A stretch of 64,000 nt of DNA from Xanthomonas hortorum. GTDB lineage: Bacteria > Pseudomonadota > Gammaproteobacteria > Xanthomonadales > Xanthomonadaceae. The translations under genes were made by a program, and so were the position numbers. Under the pieces are notes generated by a model. That model was given only the letters and a program-made list of their open reading frames with translations, had not been told where the DNA came from and did not search any database. The stretch lies in NCBI RefSeq assembly GCF_002940005.1, contig NZ_MDEF01000011.1. One strand, 5' to 3'. Positions 36,821 through 46,195 of the stretch are shown here, piece after piece (position 1 is the stretch's first letter; every line of letters starts with the position of its first letter).

Positions 36821-37076
36821 CGTGCGCTGGATCAGGGCGGCTTTAATGACGTCCCGAGCGGCCTGGATACGGCTCAGTCCGCAGGGGTAGGGCGGCTGCG
36901 GGCCTTGGGCGAAACCAGCAAGCCGACGTCGGTGAGTGCAGAACATCGCCCGGGTAATCAGGCGCGTAGACGTACAGGTCCGGCACCTGCCTGAATACGC
37001 AATCTGACGCTGCAACGCGCATCTGCGACAATGCCGCGCTGCGCCAACGTGGCGCCTGGCCCGGGAGTCCCCCAAC

Positions 37077-38081
37077 ATGCTTCTGATCGGCGTTGCCGGT
37101 ACCGAACTCAGTGCACAGGAGCGCGACTGGCTGCAGCACGATGCGGTCGCCGGCGTGGTGCTGTTCAAGCGCAATTTCGCCTCGCGCACGCAAGTGGCCG
37201 AGCTGTCCTCGTCCATCCGCGCCGCGGCACCGCGCCCGGTGTTGATCTGCGTGGACCAGGAAGGCGGGCGCGTGCAGCGGTTTCGCGACGGTTACAGCGC
37301 TCTGGCGCCGCTGCAGAGCTTCGGCGTGCAGTATGCGCAGGACCCCGAGGCCGCCCTTGCTGCCGCGCGCGTGCATGCGCAGCTGATGGCCAGCGAAGTA
37401 CGTGCCAGCGGCGTGGATCTGAGCTTTGCGCCGGTGGTGGATCTGGGCCGCGGCAACCGCGCCATCGGCGATCGCGCCTTCAGCGACGACCCGCAGATCG
37501 TGGCCAGCTTCACCCGTGCCTATGTGCAGGCACTGCACGGCGCCGGCATGGCTGCCACGCTCAAGCATTTCCCCGGCCACGGCACCGTGCTGGAAGACAC
37601 CCATGTCGATCACGCCAGCGACCCAAGGCCGCTGGACGTGCTGCTGGCCGAGGACCTGGTGCCATTCGTGGCCGGCATCGAAGCCGGCGCCGATGCGGTG
37701 ATGATGGCGCACGTGGTCTACCCGCAGGTTGCGCCGGAACCGGCCGGTTATTCGCAGCGCTGGATCGAGCAGATCCTGCGAGGGCAACTGGGCTTCCGCG
37801 GCGTGGTGTTCTCCGACGACATCGGCATGGCCGCCTCGTTCAGTGCCGGTGGCGTGGCGGGCCGGGTGCATGCGCACCTTGATGCCGGCTGCGACGTGGT
37901 GCTGGTCTGCCATCCGGAACTGGTCGACGCATCGCTGCAGGCCGTGCAAGGCCGCAGCCTCAATACCGCAGCATTGATCGGCCTGATCGGCCGCGGCGCG
38001 CTGGGCTGGGATGGCCTGCTCGCCGGCACCGACGCCTCATTCACCACTTCCCCTTCCGCCCCTTTCGGAACAACTGCCTGA
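37077..38081 (+). CDS. nagZ: Beta-N-acetylhexosaminidase (GH3)
   Basis: A 334-residue cytoplasmic GH3 enzyme of peptidoglycan recycling that removes N-acetylglucosamine from anhydro-muropeptides. The motifs VDQEGGRVQRF, KHFPGHGTVLEDTH (with the flexible catalytic His) and VMMAHVVYP are diagnostic; the nucleophile Asp lies in FSDDIGMAA. TCTGCGACAATGCC at 37023-37036 is a likely -10 region. Its TGA overlaps the hpt ATG by one base, so coupling is expected. Confidence 0.96.
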   Translation: MLLIGVAGTELSAQERDWLQHDAVAGVVLFKRNFASRTQVAELSSSIRAAAPRPVLICVDQEGGRVQRFRDGYSALAPLQSFGVQYAQDPEAALAAARVHAQLMASEVRASGVDLSFAPVVDLGRGNRAIGDRAFSDDPQIVASFTRAYVQALHGAGMAATLKHFPGHGTVLEDTHVDHASDPRPLDVLLAEDLVPFVAGIEAGADAVMMAHVVYPQVAPEPAGYSQRWIEQILRGQLGFRGVVFSDDIGMAASFSAGGVAGRVHAHLDAGCDVVLVCHPELVDASLQAVQGRSLNTAALIGLIGRGALGWDGLLAGTDASFTTSPSAPFGTTA

Positions 38082-38635
38082 TGTCCACGCTCACCATTTC
38101 CCAGGCCCTGGCCCAAGCCGATCTGCTGGTCGACCGCCCCGCAATCGACGCCGCCGTCGGCACCATTGCCGATGCGATCGCGCGCGACTACGCCGGCGAA
38201 GTGCCGGTATATCTGACCATCATGCATGGCGCGCTGCCGTTCTCCGGCCAGCTCGCGCTGGAGCTGGGCGCACGCGGCCAGGACCTGCAGTTCGATTACC
38301 TGCATGCCACCCGTTATCGCGGCGAAACCACCGGCGGCGAGCTGGTCTGGAAGCATCGCCCGGCCACCGCGTTGTTCGGCCGCCGGGTGATTCTGGTCGA
38401 CGACATTCTCGATGAGGGTTACACGCTGCAGGGCGTGCGCCAGTGGTGCCTGGAGCAGGGCGCTACCGACGTGCGTGTGGCGGTGTTGACCGTCAAGCGC
38501 CATGACCGCTGCGTGCCCGGCGTCGCTGCCGATTATGTGGGCGTGGAAGTGGCCGACCGCTACGTGTTCGGTTTCGGCATGGACGTCAACGAGCAGCTGC
38601 GCGGCATTCCCGCCATCTATGCGATGAAGCAGTAA
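38081..38635 (+). CDS. hpt: Hypoxanthine-guanine phosphoribosyltransferase
   Basis: A 184-residue purine salvage enzyme that makes IMP or GMP from base and PRPP. The PRPP loop VILVDDILDEGYTL and the substrate loop LHATRYRGET are clear. It is co-transcribed with nagZ and precedes the thioinosine phosphorylase, whose product hypoxanthine it can use: the two genes form a short salvage route. Confidence 0.93.
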   Translation: MSTLTISQALAQADLLVDRPAIDAAVGTIADAIARDYAGEVPVYLTIMHGALPFSGQLALELGARGQDLQFDYLHATRYRGETTGGELVWKHRPATALFGRRVILVDDILDEGYTLQGVRQWCLEQGATDVRVAVLTVKRHDRCVPGVAADYVGVEVADRYVFGFGMDVNEQLRGIPAIYAMKQ

Positions 38636-38646
38636 CTCCCGCAGTG

Positions 38647-38692
38647 TGCCCGCATCGCTGCGGGCAGCCAGGCGCGCCCGCGTGCGCGCGCC
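38647..38692 (+). other. Two GC hairpins between hpt and mtnP
   Basis: TGCCCGC/GCGGGCA (38647-38653 with 38660-38666) and GGCGCGC/GCGCGCC (38671-38677 with 38686-38692). No T run follows, so they may attenuate or protect RNA rather than end it. Confidence 0.45.
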
Positions 38693-38721
38693 GTCATGTC
38701 TTTTCGTAGCAGAGGTCGGTT

Positions 38722-39474
38722 GTGTCCCCCAATTCCATCGCATTGGCCGTCATCGGCGGTACTGGTGTCTATAAGCTCGCGCAGCTGGACGAGGTGCAGA
38801 CGCACCAGATCGAAACGCCGTACGGCGCGCCCTCCGGGCCGATTCGCGTCGGCATGTTGCTGGGTCACCGCGTGGCGTTTCTGGCGCGTCATGGTGAAGG
38901 CCATTCGCTGCCCCCGCACAAGGTCAATTACCGCGCAAACATCGCTGCGCTGCAGCAAATCGGCGCTTCGCGCGTGCTGGCACTCAACACCGTTGGCGGC
39001 ATCACCGAGCGGTTCGGCCCGCGCGTATTGGCGTGCCCGGATCAGTTGATCGATTACACCTGGGGCCGCGTGTCCACCTTCTGCGAAGAGCCGGGAAGCG
39101 AGGTGCAGCACGTGGATTTCGGTCATCCGTATTCGCCGATGTTTCGCAGCAAGGTCATTGCCGCGGCCAAGGTGACGGGTGTCACGCTGGTTGCCGATGG
39201 ATGTTATGGAACCACGCAGGGACCCCGGCTGGAAACGATTGCAGAGATCGCCCGCATGCGTCGCGACGGCTGCGATCTGGTCGGCATGACCGGCATGCCC
39301 GAAGCGGGGCTTGCACGCGAAAAAGGCCTGGAATATGCGTGTTTGGCGATCGTTGCGAACTGGGCGGCCGGCTGCGGCGACGCGCAGGAAATCACCATGG
39401 CCGAGGTGCTGAGTAACGTCGATGCGGCCTCGTCCGGATTGCCGGAGCTGATTGGCGAACTTGCACGCGGGTGA
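38722..39474 (+). CDS. S-methyl-5'-thioinosine phosphorylase
   Basis: A 250-residue phosphorylase splitting methylthioinosine into hypoxanthine and methylthioribose-1-phosphate. It matches the Pseudomonas MTIP more closely than adenosine-specific MtnP: IETPYGAPS, LARHGEGHSLPPHKVNYRAN, GTTQGPRLETIAEIARMRRDG and VGMTGMPEA all align. The start is GTG at 38722. Function fits the position behind hpt, which salvages the released hypoxanthine. The assignment to thioinosine rather than thioadenosine rests on similarity, not on tests. Confidence 0.87.
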   Translation: MSPNSIALAVIGGTGVYKLAQLDEVQTHQIETPYGAPSGPIRVGMLLGHRVAFLARHGEGHSLPPHKVNYRANIAALQQIGASRVLALNTVGGITERFGPRVLACPDQLIDYTWGRVSTFCEEPGSEVQHVDFGHPYSPMFRSKVIAAAKVTGVTLVADGCYGTTQGPRLETIAEIARMRRDGCDLVGMTGMPEAGLAREKGLEYACLAIVANWAAGCGDAQEITMAEVLSNVDAASSGLPELIGELARG

Positions 39475-39503
39475 TTGTCATTGGGGCATAAGCTTTGCAT
39501 ACT
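39475..39503 (+). promoter_or_regulatory. Sigma-70-like promoter of the cold shock gene
   Basis: TTGTCA (39475-39480), a 17-bp spacer and CATACT (39498-39503), beginning at the first base after the phosphorylase stop. It would leave a leader of about 50 bases before the ATG, much shorter than the long leader of E. coli cspA. Confidence 0.5.
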
Positions 39504-39561
39504 CGGCGCGTACGCTCCGCCGTACACCACCCATTAATTATTGCAAAGGTCTCGCATCACC

Positions 39562-39768
39562 ATGCCGAACGGTACCGTCAAGTGGTTCAACGACGCCAAG
39601 GGATTTGGCTTCATCTCACCGGAGGACGGCAGCGCCGATGTCTTCGCGCACTTCTCCGCGATCAACTCCAAGGGCTTTCGCAGCCTGCAGGAAGGCCAGC
39701 GCGTCAGTTATGACGTGACCCAGGGCCCCAAGGGTGCCCAGGCTTCGAACATCACGCCGGTCGAGTGA
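39562..39768 (+). CDS. Cold shock protein (CspA family)
   Basis: A 68-residue OB-fold RNA chaperone with RNP-1 KGFGFISPE and RNP-2 VFAHFSAI, full length for the family. The ATG at 39562 is fixed by the family start (MPNGTVKWFND). It has its own promoter and terminator, so it is a single-gene unit. Confidence 0.97.
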   Translation: MPNGTVKWFNDAKGFGFISPEDGSADVFAHFSAINSKGFRSLQEGQRVSYDVTQGPKGAQASNITPVE

Positions 39769-39789
39769 TGTGACTCGATTGTGCGGTTG

Positions 39790-39818
39790 AAGAACCCCGC
39801 CACGGCGGGGTTTTTTTT
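39790..39818 (+). terminator. Intrinsic terminator of the cold shock gene
   Basis: AACCCCGCC (39792-39800), loop AC, GGCGGGGTT (39803-39811), then an unbroken T run to 39817. It lies 20 bp after the stop codon. Confidence 0.95.
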
Positions 39819-39864
39819 GCACCGTTCCATGCGGGATCGGTGCTAGCGAAACAGAGCAGGGACG

Positions 39865-41160
39865 ATGCAACGAGCATTACGGATTGCGGTAGTGGGCTAT
39901 GGCACGGCGGGGCAGGCACTGGCGGTGCTGCTGGGTGCCGATGGGCATCGACTGGACGTGTTCGAGCGCGCCGCCGCGCCCGGGCCGGTGGGCGCAGGAT
40001 TTCTGCTGCAGCCCAGCGGCCTGCAGGTGTTGTGGAAGATGGGATTGCTGTCGCAGGCGCTTGCGCATGGCGCGCCGGTGCGGCGGCTGTATGGCGAGAC
40101 GCCGTGCGGGCGCGCGGTGATGGACATGCAGTATCGCGATCTGGATACGCGGCTGATGGGCTTGGGCATGCAGCGCGGGGCCTTGTTTGCGCTGTTGCGC
40201 GATGCATGGCCGGAGCAGGCGCAGCTGCATGTGGATACGCAGATCACCGCGATCGATCACGACGGCGTGCGTGTACAGGACCAGCGCGGGCACTGGCATG
40301 GTCCGTACGATCTGATCATCGCCGCCGATGGCTCGGCCTCCACGCTCCGTGCGCAGGCGCAGGGCACGCGGCTGGATCGGGTCTATCCGTGGGGGGCGCT
40401 GTGGTGCCTGTTGCCACGCGAGGATTGGCCGTTCGTCGATGAGTTGCGTCAGCGGTATATCGGCGCACGCAAGATGATCGGCCTGCTGCCGGTGGGCACG
40501 CGGCCCGGCGACGACACGCCGCGGCTGAGTTTTTTCTGGAGCCTGCCGTGCAGCGATTTTGCCGCGTGGGAACAGCGCGGCATCACGGCATGGCGCGATG
40601 AAGTGGCGCAGATGTGGCCGGATGCACACGCCCGCCTGGAAACCGTGCAAGTGCATGGCGCACTGGCGCGTGCCAGTTACCGCGACGCGGTGGTGACGCG
40701 CTGGCATCGCGGCCGTTTCGTGCTGGCCGGCGATGCCGCGCATGCGATGAGTCCGCAGCTGGGGCAGGGCGTCAATATGGCATTGCTGGACGCGTTGGCG
40801 ATGCGCGATGCGTTGCGGGTTGGCACCGATCTGGATGCCGCCTTGCAGCACTATCAGCGCGAACGCCAGGCGCATGTGGCAATCTACCACCGCTGGAGCC
40901 GTTGGTTGACGCCGCTGTTCCAGTCAGAGCGCGACCTATGGGCACACGGACGCGACCTGCTGATGCGCCCGATGGGCCGCGTACCTGGCGGGCGCGGACA
41001 TATGCTGCGCGTGCTCAGCGGTACCCAGCAGGGGTGGTTCGGCAAGCTGGCGTTGGCGCCGGAGTTTGTGGAGGCGTTGTCGCAACCAGTGCCGCAACCG
41101 TACCTGTCGCCACAGCTGCAAACACCTGCTGAAGCCGATGGCGTTAAAGCCGTGATATAG
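39865..41160 (+). CDS. FAD-dependent monooxygenase (p-hydroxybenzoate hydroxylase fold)
   Basis: A 431-residue class A flavin monooxygenase. The three family motifs are in place: VVGYGTAGQALAVLL (FAD ADP-binding), YDLIIAADGSASTL (DG motif) and RFVLAGDAAHAMSPQLGQGVN (GD motif). It probably hydroxylates an aromatic or quinone-like substrate with NAD(P)H and oxygen, but nothing nearby names the substrate. It is transcribed alone, after the cold shock terminator, and faces the pdeM gene. Confidence 0.88.
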   Translation: MQRALRIAVVGYGTAGQALAVLLGADGHRLDVFERAAAPGPVGAGFLLQPSGLQVLWKMGLLSQALAHGAPVRRLYGETPCGRAVMDMQYRDLDTRLMGLGMQRGALFALLRDAWPEQAQLHVDTQITAIDHDGVRVQDQRGHWHGPYDLIIAADGSASTLRAQAQGTRLDRVYPWGALWCLLPREDWPFVDELRQRYIGARKMIGLLPVGTRPGDDTPRLSFFWSLPCSDFAAWEQRGITAWRDEVAQMWPDAHARLETVQVHGALARASYRDAVVTRWHRGRFVLAGDAAHAMSPQLGQGVNMALLDALAMRDALRVGTDLDAALQHYQRERQAHVAIYHRWSRWLTPLFQSERDLWAHGRDLLMRPMGRVPGGRGHMLRVLSGTQQGWFGKLALAPEFVEALSQPVPQPYLSPQLQTPAEADGVKAVI

Positions 41161-41238
41161 CGCGTGTGGGTTGTTGCGGGCCAGACGGGTGATCTATCTG
41201 ATGCGTGCTGGCGTGAGCGCAGTCGCACTGCTGTGTCG

Positions 41239-41883
41239 TTAGCGTACCGGCAATGCCACCGCATCGCCTTCCACACAGGCGACCAGGCGCTCGCCTTCGA
41301 TCAGCGTTGGCACGATGCCGGCGGTGAAATGCGAGAACGCCGGCAGGATGGTGACGCGCTCGCGCAACCAGAACGCCGGCCAGCGACGCGACATGCCGGG
41401 CAACGCGGCCAGCGGATGCAGATGCCCGCACAGCACGTGCCCGGTAGGATGCGGCAAGGGATCGTGGCGCAGCACGAACGGGCCGTCTTCGACCTGCTCG
41501 CCGGCCGCTTCGATATGCAGATCCGCACCGGCCAGGGCGCGGTCGTGGTTGCCGCGGATGGCGATCACGCGCAACGCGCAGTGACGCTCGCGCCAGGCGC
41601 TCCAGCGGCGATGCCAGGCCGCGCGCGGGGCAGGCCCGTGCAGCAGATCGCCGAGGATCCATAACGCCTCCACGTCGCGTTGTTCCAGCAACGTATCCAG
41701 CCGATCCAGATCGTGCGCGGTGCCGCCGGCCGGCATCCCGATGCCGGCGCGACGGAACACATCGGCCTTGCCCAGATGCAGGTCGGCGATCAACAAGGCG
41801 CGTTGCGCCGGCCGGTACAGCGCCCGCTCGCCGAGCAATTCCACTGTTTCGCCGGCCAGCTGCAGTTGCACGCTATCGCCCAT
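41239..41883 (-). CDS. pdeM: Ligase-associated DNA damage response phosphoesterase/endonuclease PdeM
   Basis: A 214-residue calcineurin-type metallophosphoesterase. The metal motifs are ADLHLGKA, LGDLLHG, RGNHDRA and CGHLHP. Members next to the ATP-dependent ligase and Lhr-like helicase are known as PdeM. Its start overlaps the helicase stop by 11 bp. It is last in the exonuclease-ligase-helicase-PdeM run, all on the minus strand, and would process DNA ends in a pathway with the ligase. The order of reactions is not established here. Confidence 0.9.
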   Translation of the reverse strand: MGDSVQLQLAGETVELLGERALYRPAQRALLIADLHLGKADVFRRAGIGMPAGGTAHDLDRLDTLLEQRDVEALWILGDLLHGPAPRAAWHRRWSAWRERHCALRVIAIRGNHDRALAGADLHIEAAGEQVEDGPFVLRHDPLPHPTGHVLCGHLHPLAALPGMSRRWPAFWLRERVTILPAFSHFTAGIVPTLIEGERLVACVEGDAVALPVR

Positions 41884-44368
41884 GTTTACGCTCCAGTTGT
41901 TCGGCAGCGCGCAGCACGCGGGCCTTCCAGTCTTCGGTACTCAGTTGGCCGCGCACACGTTCTGCCCATAACGGAAACGAAAGGGGAGTCAGACTGCGCG
42001 GTTTGCACAGGCGTAGTTCGCGGCGTGCGCAATCTTCCAGTGCATGCGCAAGCCGCGCCAGTTCGAGCTGGCCTTCGAACACTTCGCGCTCGGCTTGAGC
42101 AAGCAGCAGATGCTCGGGATCGAAACGCTGCAACACGTCGTACAGCAATCCGCTGGAGGCCTGCAGCTGACGCAGGCTGCGCGGCGCGCGGCCAGGCAGC
42201 GCTGGCGACAGCAACCCAGCGACGCGTGCGATCTCGCGAAATTGCCGGCGCGCCAGTTCGCCCAGATTGAGGCTGTCGCGCAGATCGTCGAGCAACCCGG
42301 CTGGCGACAACAAGCTCTGCAGTACGCTCGCGTCGAGTTCCACATCCTGCGCGGGCGACAGCACAAAGCCATAATCGTTGGCGGCGAAACTGAAGGTGTT
42401 GCGCTGACGCCGACCCCAGCGTGCGGCAAGCAACGCAGCCAGCCCTTCATTGACCTGACGCCCGGCGAACGGATACACGAATACATGCCGGCCATCGCGC
42501 GCCTTGATGCTTTCCACCAGCAGATGGTCCGGGCCGGGTAGCGAGGACAGCGATGACTGCAAGCGCAGTAACGGCGCAAGCGCCTGCATTTCCGGCGCAT
42601 CGCCGGGATCGGCAAACACCGCCTCGACCTCGCGTCCCAAGGCCGACGACAACGGCATGCGCCCGCCCATCCATTTCGGCACCACGCCACTGCCGCCCTT
42701 GGCCACGCGCACATAAGCGGTCATGTCTTCCAGCCGCACCAGCTCCAGCAAACGCCCGGCGAATTGAAAACGATCGCCACGGCGCAGACGGCCGACGAAC
42801 TGTTCTTCCACCGCACCCAGGCGCCCGCCGCGCAGGAACTGCACGCGCACGCTGCCATCGCTGGTGATGGTGCCGATGGACAAGCGATGCCGTAGCGCGA
42901 CGCGCCGATCGATGACGCGATACACGCCCTCTTCGTCGCGCACGACTTTATGGAAATCCGGGTAATGCGCCAGCGCGCTGCCGCCTTGCACGATGAAGTC
43001 GAGTACCGCTTGCCAGGTGGTTTTATCCAGCGCCGTAAATGCATCGGTGCCGCGCACTTCTTCAAACACTGCATCGGCGTGGAAACCACCGCCGAGTGCA
43101 AGGGTGACGCAGTGCTGTGCCAACACATCAAGCGACAGGCGCGGCGGTGGGCGCGCTTCGATATGGCCATGCACGATCGCGCGCCGCGCAGCGGCGTATT
43201 CCACCAGTTCCAGCGCATGCGAGGGGACGCACACCACGTGTCCGGATTCGCCCGGGCGATGACGCGCGCGGCCCGCACGCTGCAGCAAGCGGGCAATGCC
43301 TTTCGGGCTGCCGACCTGCAGCACCTGATGCACCGCCGGAAAATCTACGCCCAGATCCAGGCTGGAGGTTGCCACCACGCAGCGCACGCTACCGTCGCGC
43401 AGGCCGAGTTCGGCCGCTGCGCGCAGCGAGGGATCCAGCGAGCCGTGATGCAACGCGAGCATGGCCGGATCGTCAGGCCACACCGCGTTCAAGGCCTGAT
43501 GCCACAACTCGGCCTGCGCGCGCGTGTTGGTAAACACCAGGCTGGTACGTTGCTGCATGATCTTCTGCAGCACGCGCGCCAGCTGCGCCAGGCCGAGATG
43601 CCCGGCCCAGGGAAAGCGTTCGCCGCTCTCCGGCAACAACGTCTCCAACGTCATCGCGCGTGGTTTGACGCCCGAGACCAGCGCAGCCTCCGGGCGATGC
43701 GGCAACAGCACATCGCGTGCTTGGGATAAGTTGCCCAGCGTCGCCGACAAGCCCCAGATGCGTAGTGCTGGCGCCCAGCCGCGCAAGCGCGCCAAGCACA
43801 GTTGCAGCAACACGCCGCGTTTGTTGCCGAGCAGCTCATGCCACTCGTCAACGATCACGCAGCGCAGCGCCGACAATTGCGGCGCGGTATCCGGGTACGA
43901 CAGCAACAACGCCAACGATTCGGGCGTGGTGACCAGTACATCGAGCTTGCCGCTGCGCGCCAGCCGCTTGTCGCGCGCGCTGGCATCGCCGGTACGCAAG
44001 CCCACCTGCCAATCCAGCCCCAGTGCTTCCACCGGTTCACGCAGGGCGCGTGCGGTATCGGCGGCGAGTGCGCGCAACGGGGTGATCCACAGTACTTGCA
44101 GTGTGCGTTGCTGCTGACGACGCGCAGTCGTCGTGACAGATTTGATCGGCGTGCGGCGCCCGCGTGCAGCCAACGCTTCCAGCAGCGGCCCGCCGAAGGC
44201 CGCCAGCGTCTTGCCGCTACCGGTTGGCGTATGCAACAAGCCGGATTCGCCATCGAGATAGCGCTTCCACACATCGCGTTGAAACGGCAACGGCGCCCAG
44301 CCGCGCTGCGCGAACCAGGCACGCCATTGCTGCAATGGCGTGCCGCGTGTTTGCTGCGCGTCGCTCAC
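41873..44368 (-). CDS. Ligase-associated DEXH-box helicase (Lhr-like)
   Basis: An 831-residue superfamily 2 helicase. Walker A is TPTGSGKT, motif II is VDEWHELLG (DEWH in place of DEXH), motif III is LSATLG and motif VI is QRAGRARHRPGESG. The C-terminal region, with RYGGRM-like spacing and the winged-helix part, matches the Lhr-C/ligase-associated subfamily. The start is GTG at 44368, overlapping the ligase stop (GTGA); a frame open to 45646 lies wholly within the ligase. The product probably unwinds or translocates on 3' tails in damaged DNA. Confidence 0.93.
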   Translation of the reverse strand: MSDAQQTRGTPLQQWRAWFAQRGWAPLPFQRDVWKRYLDGESGLLHTPTGSGKTLAAFGGPLLEALAARGRRTPIKSVTTTARRQQQRTLQVLWITPLRALAADTARALREPVEALGLDWQVGLRTGDASARDKRLARSGKLDVLVTTPESLALLLSYPDTAPQLSALRCVIVDEWHELLGNKRGVLLQLCLARLRGWAPALRIWGLSATLGNLSQARDVLLPHRPEAALVSGVKPRAMTLETLLPESGERFPWAGHLGLAQLARVLQKIMQQRTSLVFTNTRAQAELWHQALNAVWPDDPAMLALHHGSLDPSLRAAAELGLRDGSVRCVVATSSLDLGVDFPAVHQVLQVGSPKGIARLLQRAGRARHRPGESGHVVCVPSHALELVEYAAARRAIVHGHIEARPPPRLSLDVLAQHCVTLALGGGFHADAVFEEVRGTDAFTALDKTTWQAVLDFIVQGGSALAHYPDFHKVVRDEEGVYRVIDRRVALRHRLSIGTITSDGSVRVQFLRGGRLGAVEEQFVGRLRRGDRFQFAGRLLELVRLEDMTAYVRVAKGGSGVVPKWMGGRMPLSSALGREVEAVFADPGDAPEMQALAPLLRLQSSLSSLPGPDHLLVESIKARDGRHVFVYPFAGRQVNEGLAALLAARWGRRQRNTFSFAANDYGFVLSPAQDVELDASVLQSLLSPAGLLDDLRDSLNLGELARRQFREIARVAGLLSPALPGRAPRSLRQLQASSGLLYDVLQRFDPEHLLLAQAEREVFEGQLELARLAHALEDCARRELRLCKPRSLTPLSFPLWAERVRGQLSTEDWKARVLRAAEQLERKHGR

Positions 44369-45969
44369 CGTGCCAGCGCCTGCAAGCTGCTCAGGTGATC
44401 GGCCTCGGCCATCGGCTTGTCCTGGCGCCAGCGCAAAATCCGCGGAAAACGCACCGCAATGCCGGACTTGTGCCGCGCGCTGCGATTGACCGCTTCGAAC
44501 CCCAGCTCGAACACATGATGCGCGGTGACCGCGCGCACCGGGCCGAAGCGCTCGGTGGTATTGGCGCGGATCCAGCGATCCAGTTGCAGAATTTCCTTGT
44601 CGTCCAGACCGGAATACGCCTTGGCGATCGGCACCAGCTGGCCCTCGTGCCACAGCCCGAACGTGTAGTCGGTGTACAGCGTGCTGCGCCGGCCATGACC
44701 GGCTTGCGCATACAGCAGCACCGCATCGATGGTGAGCGGGTCGATCTTCCATTTCCACCAGTCGCCGCGTCGACGACCGGATTGATACACCGAATTGGCG
44801 CGCTTGAGCATCAGCCCTTCCACGCCGCGCTCGCGTGCATCCAGGCGCACTTGCGCGGCGGCCTGCCAATCGCTCACCTGCACCAATGGCGAGGCAACGA
44901 TGCGTGGATCGGCGAGTGTGGCCAGCACGCCTTCCAGCAGCGCGCGACGCTCCTGCAATGGACGTTCGCGTAAATCCTCGCCGTCCAGCTCTAGCAGATC
45001 GTAGGCGACCACACGTGCTGGCGCTGCTACCAATGTCTTTGGCCCGGGCTTGAGCCGCTGGATGCGCGTCTGCAAGGCGGTGAACGGCATCGGCAATGGC
45101 TGCTCCGGTTGCCAGGCCAACAGCTCGCCATCGATCACGGTGCCCTCTGGCAACTGCATCGCAGCCTGTTCGATTTCCGGAAAACGACCATCCAGACGTT
45201 CTTCGCCGCGTGACCACAACGCCGCTTCGCCAGCGCGTCGAATCAGCTGCAGCCGAATGCCGTCCCACTTCCATTCCAGCAACCAGGCATCGACCGCGCC
45301 CAGCGTGTCGACCTCGGCTTCCAGTGGCGAGGCGAGAAAGAACGGGTAGGGCTGCTGCCGATCGCCGGGCAATTCTTCGGCGGTCAGCAGGTTGGCCAGA
45401 TAGGTCGGATGCGGCCGCCAGCTGCCGAGCATGCGCTGCGCAATACGTGCGATCTCTATCCCGGACATCTCGGCTAAGGCCTGTTGCACCAGTCGCTGCG
45501 ACACGCCGACGCGCAGCGCGCCAGTCAGCAGCTTGTTGAACACCAGACGCTCGTCGAAGGCCAGGCTGCGCCATGCCTGCACGATGCAGGCCTTGCGTAC
45601 ATCGACGTCTTGATTGGCGATCGGCAGCAGCCGCTGTTCGATCCATTCTGCAAGCGGTAAATCCGCCGCTTCGGTGGCTGGATCATCCAACAGCAAGGCC
45701 AGTGTTTCGGCCAGATCGCCGACGTGGTCGTAGCTATCTGCAACCAACCAATCGGCAATACCGGCGGTCTCGGTGATCCATTCGCGCAACTCGCCGCTGC
45801 TGGCGATGCGCATGCGCGTGCTGGCGACTTTGCCGCCGGCCAGCAGGTACAACGCCCAGGCCGCATCAAGCGGCGGCGCGCTGCCGAAGTAACGCACCAA
45901 CGCTGCGCGCTTGTCGAGCGTACCGGTGCTGCGGTCCAGGGTGCGGTACAACGCGGCAAATCGCTTCAC
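44365..45969 (-). CDS. ATP-dependent DNA ligase (ligase-associated cluster)
   Basis: A 534-residue ATP-dependent ligase, distinct from the NAD ligase LigA. The N-terminal DNA-binding domain is followed by the adenylation motif EWKWDGIRLQLI with the AMP-accepting Lys (near residue 235), motif III region DGELLAWQ, EGLMLKR and WWKWK near the end. The start is GTG at 45969 (KRFAALYRTLDR follows), where homologues begin; the frame continues to 46023 without support. It is coupled to the helicase by a 4-bp overlap. The 226 bp to the exonuclease gene hold no evident gene. Confidence 0.94.
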   Translation of the reverse strand: MKRFAALYRTLDRSTGTLDKRAALVRYFGSAPPLDAAWALYLLAGGKVASTRMRIASSGELREWITETAGIADWLVADSYDHVGDLAETLALLLDDPATEAADLPLAEWIEQRLLPIANQDVDVRKACIVQAWRSLAFDERLVFNKLLTGALRVGVSQRLVQQALAEMSGIEIARIAQRMLGSWRPHPTYLANLLTAEELPGDRQQPYPFFLASPLEAEVDTLGAVDAWLLEWKWDGIRLQLIRRAGEAALWSRGEERLDGRFPEIEQAAMQLPEGTVIDGELLAWQPEQPLPMPFTALQTRIQRLKPGPKTLVAAPARVVAYDLLELDGEDLRERPLQERRALLEGVLATLADPRIVASPLVQVSDWQAAAQVRLDARERGVEGLMLKRANSVYQSGRRRGDWWKWKIDPLTIDAVLLYAQAGHGRRSTLYTDYTFGLWHEGQLVPIAKAYSGLDDKEILQLDRWIRANTTERFGPVRAVTAHHVFELGFEAVNRSARHKSGIAVRFPRILRWRQDKPMAEADHLSSLQALAR

Positions 45970-46195
45970 AGCTCTACCCGCGCGTGTGCGCTTTTGCCTG
46001 CGGCACGCAGTGCCAATGCGCATCGCGTAAACGCACTCACGCTGCGCGTGCGAAGCTGCGGCTGCGGCGGTCCGACAATGGCCGCAGGCGCAGCGCGATG
46101 AATGCGAAACGCCAAGGCGTGCCGACGAAACGCAAGCGCGCCGCTCAGGCGAATGCGGGGACGTGCGCGAACATAACGACGTGCGGGCAGCGGGT